Shown: one piece after another, positions 1 to 10,577 of the stretch
How positions within the stretch are numbered: the first letter of the stretch is position 1
Layout: every line of letters starts with the position of its first letter
Notes under the pieces: generated by a model
Told to the model about the DNA's origin: nothing
The model's database searches: none
Seen by the model: only the letters and a program-made list of their open reading frames with translations
Origin: Clarkia xantiana subsp. parviflora
Taxonomy: Eukaryota > Streptophyta > Magnoliopsida > Myrtales > Onagraceae
Direction of reading: 5' to 3'
Assembly (NCBI GenBank): GCA_036873135.1
Contig: JAPTYO010000007.1
Coordinates: 7,298,763 to 7,362,762, forward strand
Length of the DNA stretch: 64,000 bases
Position numbers and translations under genes: made by a program

Positions 1-549
1 GAAATTACATCAATGCATATTACATAGCAACTCTTAGAAGTGGACCCCATAGTGTGTTATTTCAACTTAATGAAGACACTATGTATCATGTCGGAACTAT
101 CTAGTATCTACTTCTCTTCCACAGTCTCACTCAAATATTTAATGAATAGTATCTTTGGTTTATGGGAGACCAAAGTATTACTTAATTGGGTCTAACCCCT
201 TTAGGCATTACCTAAATTGTTTATCAACGAGACTCACAATCCTATATGGCAGCTTTAAGAAATACAATGTAAGGAAAAGCATTGGAGATGCTCTTATTAT
301 GTTAAAGTTCTCGACTTCCCATGGTAAACCATAGAGATGAATGTTTTGAGGCTTACAGTTTACACTTCATTTCATATGTTGGAAAGGCTTCCATTTCGGA
401 TTTCTGCTTTGTTTTGCTTCCACTACTTGCTTATGCCTTATAGTATTAATAAATATTTTTTAAATAATTGATCTGTTATAGTGACTTAATCCTGTTACCC
501 TTTTGTGAGGTTGTAATTTTTTTTTTTTTTTTTTGGGCCAACTTGTCAG

Positions 550-2096
550 GTCGTAATAGGTTCTGCAGATTTGAAGGCAAACCATTCAATTCGCCAAATT
601 GTAGACATTGTTTCTGAAAGCCAAAAATACAACAAGTAATGTACATTTTCACTTGTTTTATGATCTGTTACATAAAAATGTGATCTTTTGAACCAGTGAT
701 ACTGACTATTACGTCCTAAATGAGTAGGTTGGTCAATTTGCTTGAGGACATCATGGATGGTAGCCGAATACTCATATTCGTGGATACAAAGAAAGGATGT
801 GATCAAATCACTCGACAGCTCCGGATGGACGGATGGCCCGCACTTTCAATCCACGGCGATAAAAGCCAAGCAGAGAGGGACTGGGTCCTCTCTGAGTTCA
901 AAGCAGGGAAGAGCCCGATCATGATGGCAACTGATGTGGCTGCACGTGGCTTAGGTAGGTACACATATTCTCAACATCTTTATCATTATATACACCTTAC
1001 ACCTTCAACTTTATAGGGATAAATACCAAATTGCTATCTGAACTTTTTTCTTTTGCAACTTTTCACTTGCTGGAAGCCTGGAACTGATACTGAAGTTTAA
1101 TTTGCCAGCCACTTCCATTTCTCTGTTAACCTAGTGCCACCCTGACTGGATGACACATGTGCATGACTGTGGATTTCTCCATTGTAGACTAAATAGATAA
1201 GTGGATGGAGTTAGCAAAATGCACTAATGTATCATTTTAGCTAGCCAAATGCCAGCCCCCAAAAAAAAAAAAAGCAGCCAGCACGGTGTTTAACCAAACC
1301 TTAAAATCTTTGGTTAAGAACCTAAAAAAAGTCTCAACTATAGGTCATGTTGCTAATCGATATCCTAGATTTAAAATGTTGATATTCGGTGTCCCAACTA
1401 TCAGATTTATTGCTCCCCACATTTTTCTACTGATTCTGGTTTTAAAATTGACTTTTTAAAAAACAAAAACATGTTGTTTTCAACTTTTCCGAAGTATCAA
1501 ATTTGTAACTCATAGTTTAAGTTTATTTGATTTTTTAAAAAACATGTTTTGTTCAGCCAATTTTAAGAGAAAAAACCAATATGATAGTTGGGACACCGAG
1601 TATCAACACTTTAAATACGATTAGCAATATGGACTATATATTTGAGACTGTTTGTAGGTTCTTAACCCTAACATCTTACATACATATATTGACAAAAATA
1701 TGGTTTTGGCAGACGTAAAAGACGTGAAATACGTGATAAATTACGAGTTCCCCGGGTCAATGGAGGACTATGTCCATAGAATTGGGCGAACGGGAAGGGC
1801 TGGAGCAAAAGGAACAGCATATACTTTCTTCACAGCCGCCAATGCTAGATTTGCGAAGGAGCTGATCTCCATTCTCGAGGAGGCTGGACAGAAGGTGTCG
1901 TCTGAATTGGCAGCCATGGGGCGAGGTGCACCGCCTCCTCCAAGTAAGTTTGTTAACTTAACCAACGTTGCTTGCTTCACAAGCCATCTTTTTAAATTCG
2001 TGTGACCTTGATTATGCATCTTTTTATTGATGTCAATTAGGTCTTGGAGGTTTCCGGGATCGGGGAAGAGCGTATGGCGGCCGGTCGTGGAAATAA
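550..2096 (+). CDS. RH20: DEAD-box ATP-dependent RNA helicase, RH20/DBP2-like (5' end outside window)
   Basis: Four exons, 550-635, 728-954, 1713-1943 and 2041-2096, join in frame into the last 199 residues of a DEAD-box helicase. Seen: the second RecA-like domain with motif IV (ILIFVDTK), motif V ([10 protein letters not shown], whose last codon is split by the 955-1712 intron) and motif VI ([10 protein letters not shown]), then a short Gly/Arg tail ending GGRSWK. The DEAD and Walker A motifs must lie upstream of the window. Known: this subfamily (plant RH20/RH30, yeast Dbp2, animal p68) unwinds RNA in nuclear and cytoplasmic RNA metabolism and mRNA decay. The tail matches my memory of Arabidopsis RH20 better than RH30, whose tail is longer. 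The 758-bp third intron carries a palindromic MITE. Positions 1-549 read as upstream intron. Family assignment is firm; the exact paralogue is inferred. Confidence 0.93.
1312..1668. mobile_element. Palindromic MITE (GGTTAAGAACC family), copy 1
   Basis: This intronic element begins GGTTAAGAACCTAAAAA and ends with the reverse complement form TTTGTAGGTTCTTAACCC. The two halves pair over most of their length: GTCCCAACTATCAGATTT-like sequence in the left half faces its complement in the right half. It has no coding capacity. Further copies lie at 40693-41054 and 42342-42716, with decayed ones near 37730-38075 and 52073-52188. The superfamily is not clear because I could not fix a target duplication. 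Confidence 0.7.
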
Positions 2097-3472
2097 GACG
2101 AAGCCGAGAAAGCAACTATTTTCCCTTTTTCATGTTAGGATTATGTCAAAACTGTAGTTGCAGGCGTTTGTACTTTTGTATCAACTATTAGAGTTTGATT
2201 ATAGTTCTATCACAGTCGGGTTGTGATTTGGCACATGAATATTGTAATGTAAGTAGCTTTTAAATATTTTTTTCTTGGGTTTTTTTTTTACTCTCTTTGT
2301 CAAGTTGGAGGGCCTCAAATAAATATTGTGGTACTTGTTTTATGTATTTTTCTATTAGGTGAACCATGGTTCATAGAGGGAAACCATAGAAATTTACTAA
2401 AAAAATCCGATTTTTTAAAGTTTTTTTTTTTTTTTAATGTTATATTAATAAATAAAAATCACATTGTGAAGTATGTGAATGTGATTTGTCAAATGTGGAA
2501 CGTTAGGGTTCAATTGAACAGTATGTAAATGTTTATGGGGTGTTTGGATGGATGTAATGTGGATAATAATCTCACATTAAGTTGTTTGGTTTGTCAAACG
2601 ACGTAATGTGATTTGTTATGTAACGTCTATTGTAATCTGAGATTATGTCCAAGCTCCATTTAACGTAATGTGACGTTACATCCAAAAGCGAATGTAAAAT
2701 GAGATTACCGTATTATTATTTTTATTATTATTTATTAAATAGATAAATATTTTATATTATCTTTAAAGTTTATTATGTTAATAATATTCTTGTTATTATC
2801 AGATTTTTATTTTTTATATATTGCGTAACTCATTATTATAATAAATAATAATGCACATGATGTTTGTATAAAATGAGTAAGTCATTTTGTTGCATTTTTT
2901 TAATGGAAGTTATCTTATAAAGCTATATGTAATATTTTAATTATAGAATTTTAGTAGATGTTTGTATTGCGTTTAAATATTTAAATTTTAAAATTCATAA
3001 ATAACTATAGTATTAATCACACACATAATCTTTAAAAAGTTAGCTGATGTCAAAATATATATTATTTTAAATCTGATCATATTAAAAATATAATATACTC
3101 TAGTATATATTAATATAATAGTAATAATAAAATCATATTACAATGAACATTACAACACATACAAAACACTGTAATCTAGCATGACATTTCAAATTACAGC
3201 ACAATCAAACATTGCAATCTAACATTACATTACGTAACTCACATTACTTATAATCTCACATTTCAAATCTCATCGTAGGTCCATTCAAACATTTCTAAGA
3301 CTCTTTATTGGGCAAGAACTAGGAAGCGAACACCAGTAGAAAAGACAAACAGATGAACTGAGATAACACGTGGAAATTATGAATTTTAAAAATTAAAAAA
3401 TAATAATCATAAACATGCACTGACTTGATGCAAGTTTAAATTATTTTAGAAATTGATACGAAGACATCAGAG
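2097..3472. other. Intergenic, AT-rich; no gene seen
   Basis: The helicase 3' UTR probably ends near 2250. The rest is AT-rich and mostly occupied by the MITE at 2537-3294. No open frame here has coding character. Confidence 0.7.
2537..3294. mobile_element. MITE with GTGTTTGGATGG termini, copy 1
   Basis: The left end reads GGGGTGTTTGGATGGATGTA. The right end, read on the minus strand, is AGAAATGTTTGAATGGACC, so the terminal inverted repeats are diverged. The interior is AT-rich and non-coding. Much the same termini and interior (for example the TAATAATGCACATGATGTT-like stretch) recur at 5278-6385, which defines a family. A clear target duplication was not found. Confidence 0.65.
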
Positions 3473-4584
3473 CTAATTTTCGAGCTTGCTGAGGACGGTG
3501 ACGTATCGATAAGCTAAATAGGACCCAGCAACCAACAACGGCACGACAAACTCGAGGAGGATGCGATAATGAAGTGGCATCTCCCTTATCACAAACGCGC
3601 TCATCTCCTTCTTCTTCATCTTCTTGGTGTCGGAGGAGAAAACATGGTCGTCGTTAATGACGTGGCCCTGAAGAACTCCGACCTGGTACTTGAGAAGCAG
3701 GTCGTGAGCGCCCTTGCTGTGGCCAATGTCATCAAATTCTTTGGTCGCATCTTTTCCTGCAAATTCGACCAAAACCTCGTCTCCTCCTGGGTGTTCTTCC
3801 AAGAACTTTGTCACATTCACCACCTGTATTAAAAAAAAAAAAGTGGCAGCTTATGTTTAAAATATATTTATTAAAAAAATATGGATCAAATAAACGAGAT
3901 GGTATTAATTGAGCTTTGTGAGTGTAAGGTTTTTTAAAGATAATTTTTCACCTTCATCCATATGTCAAACGGCACATGACGACTGGATTTCACAAAGAAC
4001 ACAAATAGATGGAACACGACAACTAAAAAAAAAAAAATCTGATAATCGAGAATCAAATGGAGGATTAGGAACCTTTTAGTGTTTTTTTTTTTTTTTAAAA
4101 AAACGATATAATAATAATTAAGTAAACGACATAATAAAACTTTTTAGCTTGGAAGTCGTATATATATATTTAGAATGAAATAGAAGCAGAGTAGGCACAA
4201 TCATAAATATGAATAAAGAGTTAAATGTATTTTTCATACCATATGTTTGACCGATTTTTGCTTTTGATATCACATGTTTTTTTTTTCGTTTAGTTTTGGT
4301 ACCAAACGTTTGGACAAAGTATGCTTTTGGTACATCCGTTAAAATCCCGTCAAAGATTACAGCCATTAAGAATTCAGATTGATTGTATGGATGTGTGCAG
4401 TAAGATAATCAATTTGTGGATTACTGGGTAGAAATATCAGATTGAAGAGAGAGATGCATGCATAAGAAGAAGAATAGAGAGCATAGGATTACGTACGTAC
4501 CCTGCCGTTGATGACAATCCAACAATCTTTCTTTGTCTTGTGTTTAGAAACTTGGGAGAGGGTCAACACTTTGTTCGGAGCCAT
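3473..4584 (-). CDS. Cytochrome b5, ER tail-anchored
   Basis: Two exons, 4584-4501 and 3823-3473, give 144 residues. The start ATG at 4584 opens MAPNKVLTLSQVSKHKTKKD, the usual N-terminus of plant cytochrome b5. Seen: the first haem-ligand block EEHPGGDEV near residues 37-45, the second haem histidine in DIGHSKGA near residue 62, and one C-terminal hydrophobic segment (about 116-137) with a short polar tail. Known: the haem domain faces the cytosol and passes electrons to ER desaturases, hydroxylases and P450s; the tail inserts after translation. The usual tyrosine after the first exon (KVYDVT in most family members) is replaced, here RVVNVT. The 677-bp intron is AT-rich. The gene is transcribed away from the FLX-like gene. 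Confidence 0.93.
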
Positions 4585-4828
4585 TTTTGTTTTGCAGTTT
4601 TCCGTTTCTCAAGAATTATTATTATTATTATATACAGATAGATCGATTTGCCCAGTCCGATCCGTGGTTGGCGTGTGGAAGTAGCTGATCGCAGTTGTCC
4701 ACCTACTAGCCCTTTTTTAAGTGAAAAATAATAATCAATTACCCAACTAGAAGATCTGAATCTGGGAAGAGAAGGCACCCATTCCCTAGCTAATTACTTT
4801 CATTTAGTGAGATGAGAGAGTGAAATAA

Positions 4829-4932
4829 ATCCATTAATTCATTTTAATGAGATAATGTTACTAATTTTCTTTTTGCCTTAATCCATTAATTCATTTTAAT
4901 GAGATAATGTTATTAATTTTCTTTTTGCCTTA
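4829..4932. repeat. Tandem duplication, 2 x 52 bp
   Basis: ATCCATTAATTCATTTTAAT... is repeated head to tail at 4829-4880 and 4881-4932 with one base difference (TTACTAATT versus TTATTAATT), so the duplication is recent. It lies upstream of the cytochrome b5 start. Confidence 0.9.
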
Positions 4933-5277
4933 ATAGCACACACAAATATTGTGATTCTTCCAAACTTAAAAGTAATATCTACTCACATTTGGTTAATCCA
5001 TAAGTGGTAAGCCCATAAGGAACAAAGTCAACCATAAAAGGTAAAATTAATCATAAAAGATAAAGTGCTCACAAATTAATATATTTTTATTCATATAGTT
5101 ATAATAAAGTCTAAACCCACGCCATATCACATGGTTAATACTTAATACTATTAGTTAATTGCTTAGCTGTTTCGACCAAAAAAAATACCTTAATTATTGG
5201 TGTTAATTAATCTGGCCACAACTATTTTCCTGTTTAACAATTCAAAACATAACTCTTTAACTTTCTAAGTCTGCAAA

Positions 5278-6385
5278 GGTGTTTGGATGGATGTAATGTG
5301 TGATGTTATCTCACATTACATCCCACGTTACATTCACATTACGTTGTTTAGTTTGCCAAACGATATAACGTGCATTGTAATATGAGATTACGTCCAAATT
5401 TTATTTAATATAAAGTGAGATTACCTAAAAAATCAGATATAATGTGAGATTACGTCCAACATTACAAGTGTTATTATTTTATTGTTATTTCTTAAATAGA
5501 TAAAAAAAAATTGTATTATTATCATAATTTATTATGATAGTAATATTGTTGTTATTATTAGATTTTTTTTATATACTTCATAATTCATTATTATAACAAA
5601 TAATAACGCACATGATGTTCGTATAAAATGAATAAATATTTTTCGTTGCATTTTTTTAATGGAAATTATCTAATAAAACTATATATAATATTTGAATTAA
5701 TATAATTTTAGTAGTTGTGCGTGTTGAGCTTAATTATTTATTCTTATAATTCATAAATGACTATAGTATTAACAACGCACGTATTCTTTAAGAAGTTAAT
5801 TGTTGTCAAAATATATATATTCTTTTATTATTATATTTAAATAATATACTATTATATATATTAATATAATAATAATAATAAATTCATATTACAATGTCCA
5901 TTACAACACATGCCAAACAGTGCAATCTAATTTTACATTACGCAACTCACTCACATTGAGGGCTGTCAACGGGGCGGGTCGGGGCGGGTATCGTTTGCTC
6001 CGTACCCGCCCCGCGGGTTGAGATGGTCGACCCGTACCCGCCCCACACAGTTCGCGGGGCGGGGCGGGTCGACCCGCGGGTCACCTATTAGTGGTACATA
6101 ATATATTATTAACAATTTAAACCCTAAATTTTATATTTACTATATACAAATTCAATTTACAATTTAAATCACAAATAATAAATAATATATATATAAATTA
6201 TCCACATACGAGGAGGGGCTGGGCGACCCCAAAACCGTACCCACCCCACAGGTCACGGATTAACGGGACAAAATCGGAGCGGGCTCCGTGGGTCACGGAT
6301 TACCCGTGACCCGTTGCCACCCCTACGCACATTACTTGTAATTACCTTTCAAGTAATCTCATGTTACGACCATCCAAACGCCCCC
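5278..6385. mobile_element. MITE with GTGTTTGGATGG termini, copy 2 (host of a nested element)
   Basis: The left end is GGTGTTTGGATGGATGTAAT. The right end read in reverse is GGGGGCGTTTGGATGGTCGT. It shares termini and AT-rich interior with the element at 2537-3294. It is longer because a GC-rich hAT-type MITE has inserted at 5958. Confidence 0.7.
5958..6325. mobile_element. Nested hAT-type MITE with 8-bp target duplication
   Basis: The termini are GAGGGCTGTCAACGGGGCGG on the left and, in reverse, TAGGGGTGGCAACGGGTCAC on the right. The flanks CTCACATT (5950-5957) and CGCACATT (6326-6333) are an 8-bp duplication with one change, the length expected for hAT transposition. Both ends carry GC-rich CGGGTCGGGGCGGG-like subterminal repeats; the centre is AT-rich and non-coding. 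Confidence 0.75.
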
Positions 6386-7295
6386 TACATTTTTTTTTTT
6401 TGGTTTTCGTGGGTGGTCCTAGGGGGCCCTCATCAGGAGGGCAGCACCCGTAGCATGCTTGCTCCACACCTTGACTAATCCCCACTCGCACCGGGTCAGC
6501 CCGAAAGGGGTAAAGTGCTGGCCATGAACAATTTTCCATTCCCATGGTCACTAGCGGGGATTGAATCTCTAACCTCTGGTTAATGCCCTAGAGTTTAATC
6601 TAAACATTATATAAGAGGAATGAAGAGTGACGTCAATGCGTCTGCCAAAACGACGGCGTCGTGTTCTTCATCTTCTTCCTCTCATCTATAGCATTACTTT
6701 TTTTTTTTTTTTTTTGAGAAAAATACAGAAGGCTGGCTGAAGGCTCTCCTCCAATCTATAGGACAAAGAGATATACTACTTGGCGCGCGAAATCAGCTCA
6801 AGGTACTCGATGTTGATTTCGCGCTCTTTGATTTCTTCTCTGCTTGCTCGGTATTATTCAAAGTTTGAATTTTCTGGCCATATCTATTCTATAAGCAACT
6901 TCTCTGTTCGTGTAGATGGGTTATAGACAATCATAAGTAACGATTACGTACGGCTATGATTTTCTTATTTTGGTTACAAAGAAAAATATTGCGGATTTTA
7001 TCTTTTCGTTGAATTATAGTTCAGGAGGCTGAACTGGGTTTAGCTTTATTTTGAGGTGAGCTCACTAGATCGATCTGCAGCTTAACTCTACTGGGGATTA
7101 GGGTTTCTATTTTCCTTGTAAGGAACAGTTTGATTAACTCGTTTATTTCTTAGAAGAATCAAATGGTATCAATAACAAGTTGATTTTTGTTGGGTGAAAG
7201 TTTATTTTCTAGTGAAAGATTGAGATCATTTATAACAAGTTGATCCTACAACTTATTATATTAACTGCCACGACTCTGAAACTATGCAGGTTGAA

Positions 7296-8485
7296 ATGTC
7301 GGGGAGGAATCGTGTACACCGTGAAATAGCCAACAGTCGACGAAGCTACCCTCCTCCGAGTCCGTATGCCCGTGGGCCCCCCTTTTCACGAGCACCTCCA
7401 CCCGTTGCTTTGTTGGAGCAAGAGCTTGAGGTGCAGCATGCTGAGATGCGAAGGATATTGGCAGATAATCAGCAACTACTTGAAGATCGTATAGCTCTGC
7501 AAAGAGAGCTCTCTGGTGCCAAGGAGGAAATTCACCGCATCAATCTCATTATTGGTGATATTCGTGCTGAACAGAAGATTCATTTGAGGGACCTTGCTGA
7601 AAGGACTAGGAAGCTTGAAATGGAGCTTCATGCCACTGAACCATTGAAGAAGGAGGCTGTGCAACTCCGTGCTGATACGCAGAAGCTGAATAAACTGAGG
7701 CAAGATCTCTCGGCGCAAGTACAGACTCTTACACAAGATGTTAGTAGATTGAAATCTGAGAACCAACAAAGCATGCTTTTAAGGTCAGAGATTGATGGCC
7801 TGAAAAAGGAGCTTATGCATACTAGGTCTGTCACTCGATTACCCTTCTTCCGTTTCCACTACTGTAGTTCACAAATGGGTTGGCTTTTCCCGAGTTTTTC
7901 ATCTATCTTGGCACTTCTGTTCGCAGAAATGCTATTGAGTATGAGAAGAAGGATAATATGGAGTTGATGGAGCAGAGACAGTCGATGGAGAAAAATTTGG
8001 TTTCCATGGCCAGAGAAGTGGAAAAACTGCGTGCAGAACTGGCTGCTGGGGATGATAGAGCTTGGGGTGCTGGTAATCCCTTTGCAACGTATTTTTTCGC
8101 CTATTTCATAATTCATACATTTCCTAAAAGAATAAAAAATTGAAGTTACTAAAAGGCTCGTGATTTGTGTGTACTTTATTTGATCTTGGTGTCTCAGGTG
8201 CACAATATGGAATGGGTTATAACAACACAGAAAGTGGTTTCCCGGCTTCGTATGGAGATATTTATGGCACTCGTCTGGTACGTTATTTTTGTAGTTATGT
8301 ATATTTTTAACGCATGATCCCTTTTTATTTGCTACTTATATGCGCTTCATTTAGGTAAGATGTTATATTTTAGTTCCAATTTTTCGCGTTCTGTTTCACA
8401 GGGACCAGCTAGCAATGGTCCTTCATACGGCTCGAGTTCTACTTTGCATGGAGGATTTGAGAAAAACCGCTATGGTCGGCGTTGA
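7296..8485 (+). CDS. FLX-like coiled-coil protein
   Basis: Exons 7296-7825, 7927-8072, 8198-8277 and 8402-8485 encode 279 residues. The ATG at 7296 ([10 protein letters not shown]) was chosen because the upstream in-frame ATG at 7284 overlaps a splice acceptor (ATGCAG/GTTG). Seen: a Pro-rich N-terminus ([18 protein letters not shown]), then about 170 residues of coiled coil (roughly 38-210) with the family phrases [15 protein letters not shown] and [15 protein letters not shown], and a Gly/Tyr/Ser-rich tail ending RYGRR. Known: Arabidopsis FLX and FLX-like proteins act with FRIGIDA to raise FLC expression. The roles of individual FLX-like members are less clear. From the length and tail it resembles FLX-like 2/3 rather than FLX itself. 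A role in flowering here is inference. Confidence 0.88.
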
Positions 8486-9710
8486 GCTAGAGGTCTGCTA
8501 TTTGACTCGGTGAATAGGAAGGAGCCCGCTATTATCCATCTACGGGCAAGCAATGGTGGATCATCAATGAGACTGGTGCCACATGAAGTCTTCTTTCAGA
8601 ATGCAGTCAGTCTCTTTAACTTTCGTGTAGCATATAATATTGCATGCCATATTTCCTACAGATATTGCCTCACTGTTATCCTCCTTTATGAATATTTAAT
8701 ATATGTTTTCTGCTCTTTTCTCTTTATGCTCTTGAGCTTTGTGTGTACTCCTTACATAATGATCATTTTCTGTTTATTGGTAGAAATCTATGGTCTTATG
8801 GGGGCGTGTCTCCCTAAAGTTTGGCCATACATATTAATGTGTTTGGCCTTTGACATAATTCTTGAATTTCTTATTTTTATTAAACTAAGTTTGGAGCCTT
8901 TGGACGGATCATATCATATTCAAAGGAACGGAAGATTATTTGTACAGTAATGGAAATCAAAGATTGATTAGGCAATGAGATTAGTTGTTATCGTTGAATG
9001 ATTGGGCAACATCTACTCATCTGCAGCAAAGACCTCTACTAGTTTGAAATGTGCAGCAAAGATTTGAGAGCAATCACGTTTGTCCTAAGTTATATGTAAT
9101 ATTTAGGGTGGACAAAAGATTTCCTGTACCTTGCTCGAGAATTCAATACTTCTTGGCTGTAAGGTCTTCTCCAGATCTGTAAGTAACACAACTTTCTTGG
9201 AGAGCATCAAGAAGAGGTCGAAAAGACTGGGGAAGCTCCAGTATTCTATGTTTCATTAGTAGACAACCAAATGACCGCCAACAGGGGAAGTTCCTTCGCT
9301 CTGGACCTTAGACACATTTGCCTTGGTTTTGGCCTTTTGGGGATGAGATCAAAGCTGCAAGTTCTCAAATGTCTTAAGTTTTATGTAGGGAAGATTTAGT
9401 AGCAGGTGGGCCGAAGCTTTTCTTGCGGAAAGAGAGAGAAAAAGGATGGACATTGATGATTATTTGAGTTATAGATTGCTATGTTGGCTACTTTGCAACT
9501 TACGCTCTTTCCAGTTAGACGGTGTTTGCAGTGACTCAGTTAGTTCTTGATAACCGATTTGATTAGGTGTCCTTCAAGTGAAAATACGGATATCAGAATT
9601 CTTATTACGGCTGACTAATCCTCAGTTGGAGGGAAGTTGAAGAGGAAGGGAAACAACAGGTCTCCACTTGAAGAAGACACAACTGGTTCTTTCCAAGTGA
9701 TGGCCTTGAT

Positions 9711-9846
9711 GCATTGCATTGGCATCCAACAATGAATAAGTTTACGGTTTACTAGTTAGGCCGGGCTGAAAGTATAGCATTGCATTGGCATCCATTAATT
9801 ACTAAGTTTACATTTTACTAGTTAGGCCGGGCTGAAAGTATAGCAG
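9711..9846. repeat. Tandem duplication, 2 x about 66 bp
   Basis: GCATTGCATTGGCATCCA...GGCCGGGCTGAAAGTATAG occurs at 9711-9776 and again at 9777-9846, with small differences in the middle (CAACAATGAATAAG versus ATTAATTACTAAG). Non-coding. Confidence 0.85.
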
Positions 9847-10182
9847 TTTGGAGTTTCCTACCCAATAGGATCTTTAGATAGAATCATGCAACACTTAGTC
9901 ACCAATCTCTACAGATTCACCACTCATTCTGAAGATTTTGAGCTGCTTCAACAATCCAAACCACTTTCATGGAAGTAGTATACGAGCGTCGTGCAGCAAA
10001 GACAACACAGGGTATTGCTTCTTGTCTGCAGCTGATAAGCAAGTTCTCTTTTATCTCTGTTTTCTTTCTTCTAGGTTTACCTACATATATATACTATGGC
10101 AGTTCTTTTGGGAAATTTATATCATATTTTGGTTTGATACTGCCCAACATGCTTTCTATAGATCACTTGTTGGATTTATAAG

Positions 10183-10577
10183 ATGTTAGATTTAGTCTCC
10201 ATTTGCTGAAAATATGTTAAGACCTTTAATTTGTAGGTTGTACACCCTTTTGCCTTATTATGTCTATCTATATCAAGTAGAGGAATGTTCTGGATAAATA
10301 TATCCGATATAGGATATAATCTATTATTATTATTATTATTATTAGGGTTAATATTAGTGATAAGGTTAGATATATTTATATATATAATTAGTGATATAGT
10401 TAAATATTTTATTTCCTTTTTTTTCCTGCTAGAATATCTGTTATCCATAGATTGTACTGGTCTAGTCCTATTTAGTGGACATATTTATGAATAAAATGAT
10501 AAGCAAGAAATTCAAGCTATTTTCATTTATTAGTTATCTAGTCTAGTTTATTAGTTCAGTTATTAGTTCAGACCATA
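10183..10577. repeat. Possible solo LTR remnant
   Basis: The segment begins TGTTAGATTTAGTC and ends ACCATAACA (TG...CA form). It contains an AATAAAATG polyadenylation-like signal and AT-rich palindromic sequence (GATATAGGATATAATC). No clear 5-bp target duplication was found, so this is a tentative call. Confidence 0.3.

Larger units (their letters stand above)
4585..7295. other. Intergenic, two nested MITEs and FLX-like 5' leader
   Basis: Holds a 52-bp tandem duplication (4829-4932) and a MITE (5278-6385) with a second MITE inside it. The FLX-like leader probably begins near 6650. A likely 5' UTR intron runs from the donor at 6803 (CTCAAG/GTACTC) to the acceptor at 7289 (ATGCAG/GTTG). No additional gene is seen. 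Confidence 0.6.

Noticed and set aside
8510..8950. 146-codon hydrophobic open frame
   Set aside because: AT-driven composition, rich in Phe/Leu/Ile/Tyr without domain structure, located in the FLX-like 3' flank.
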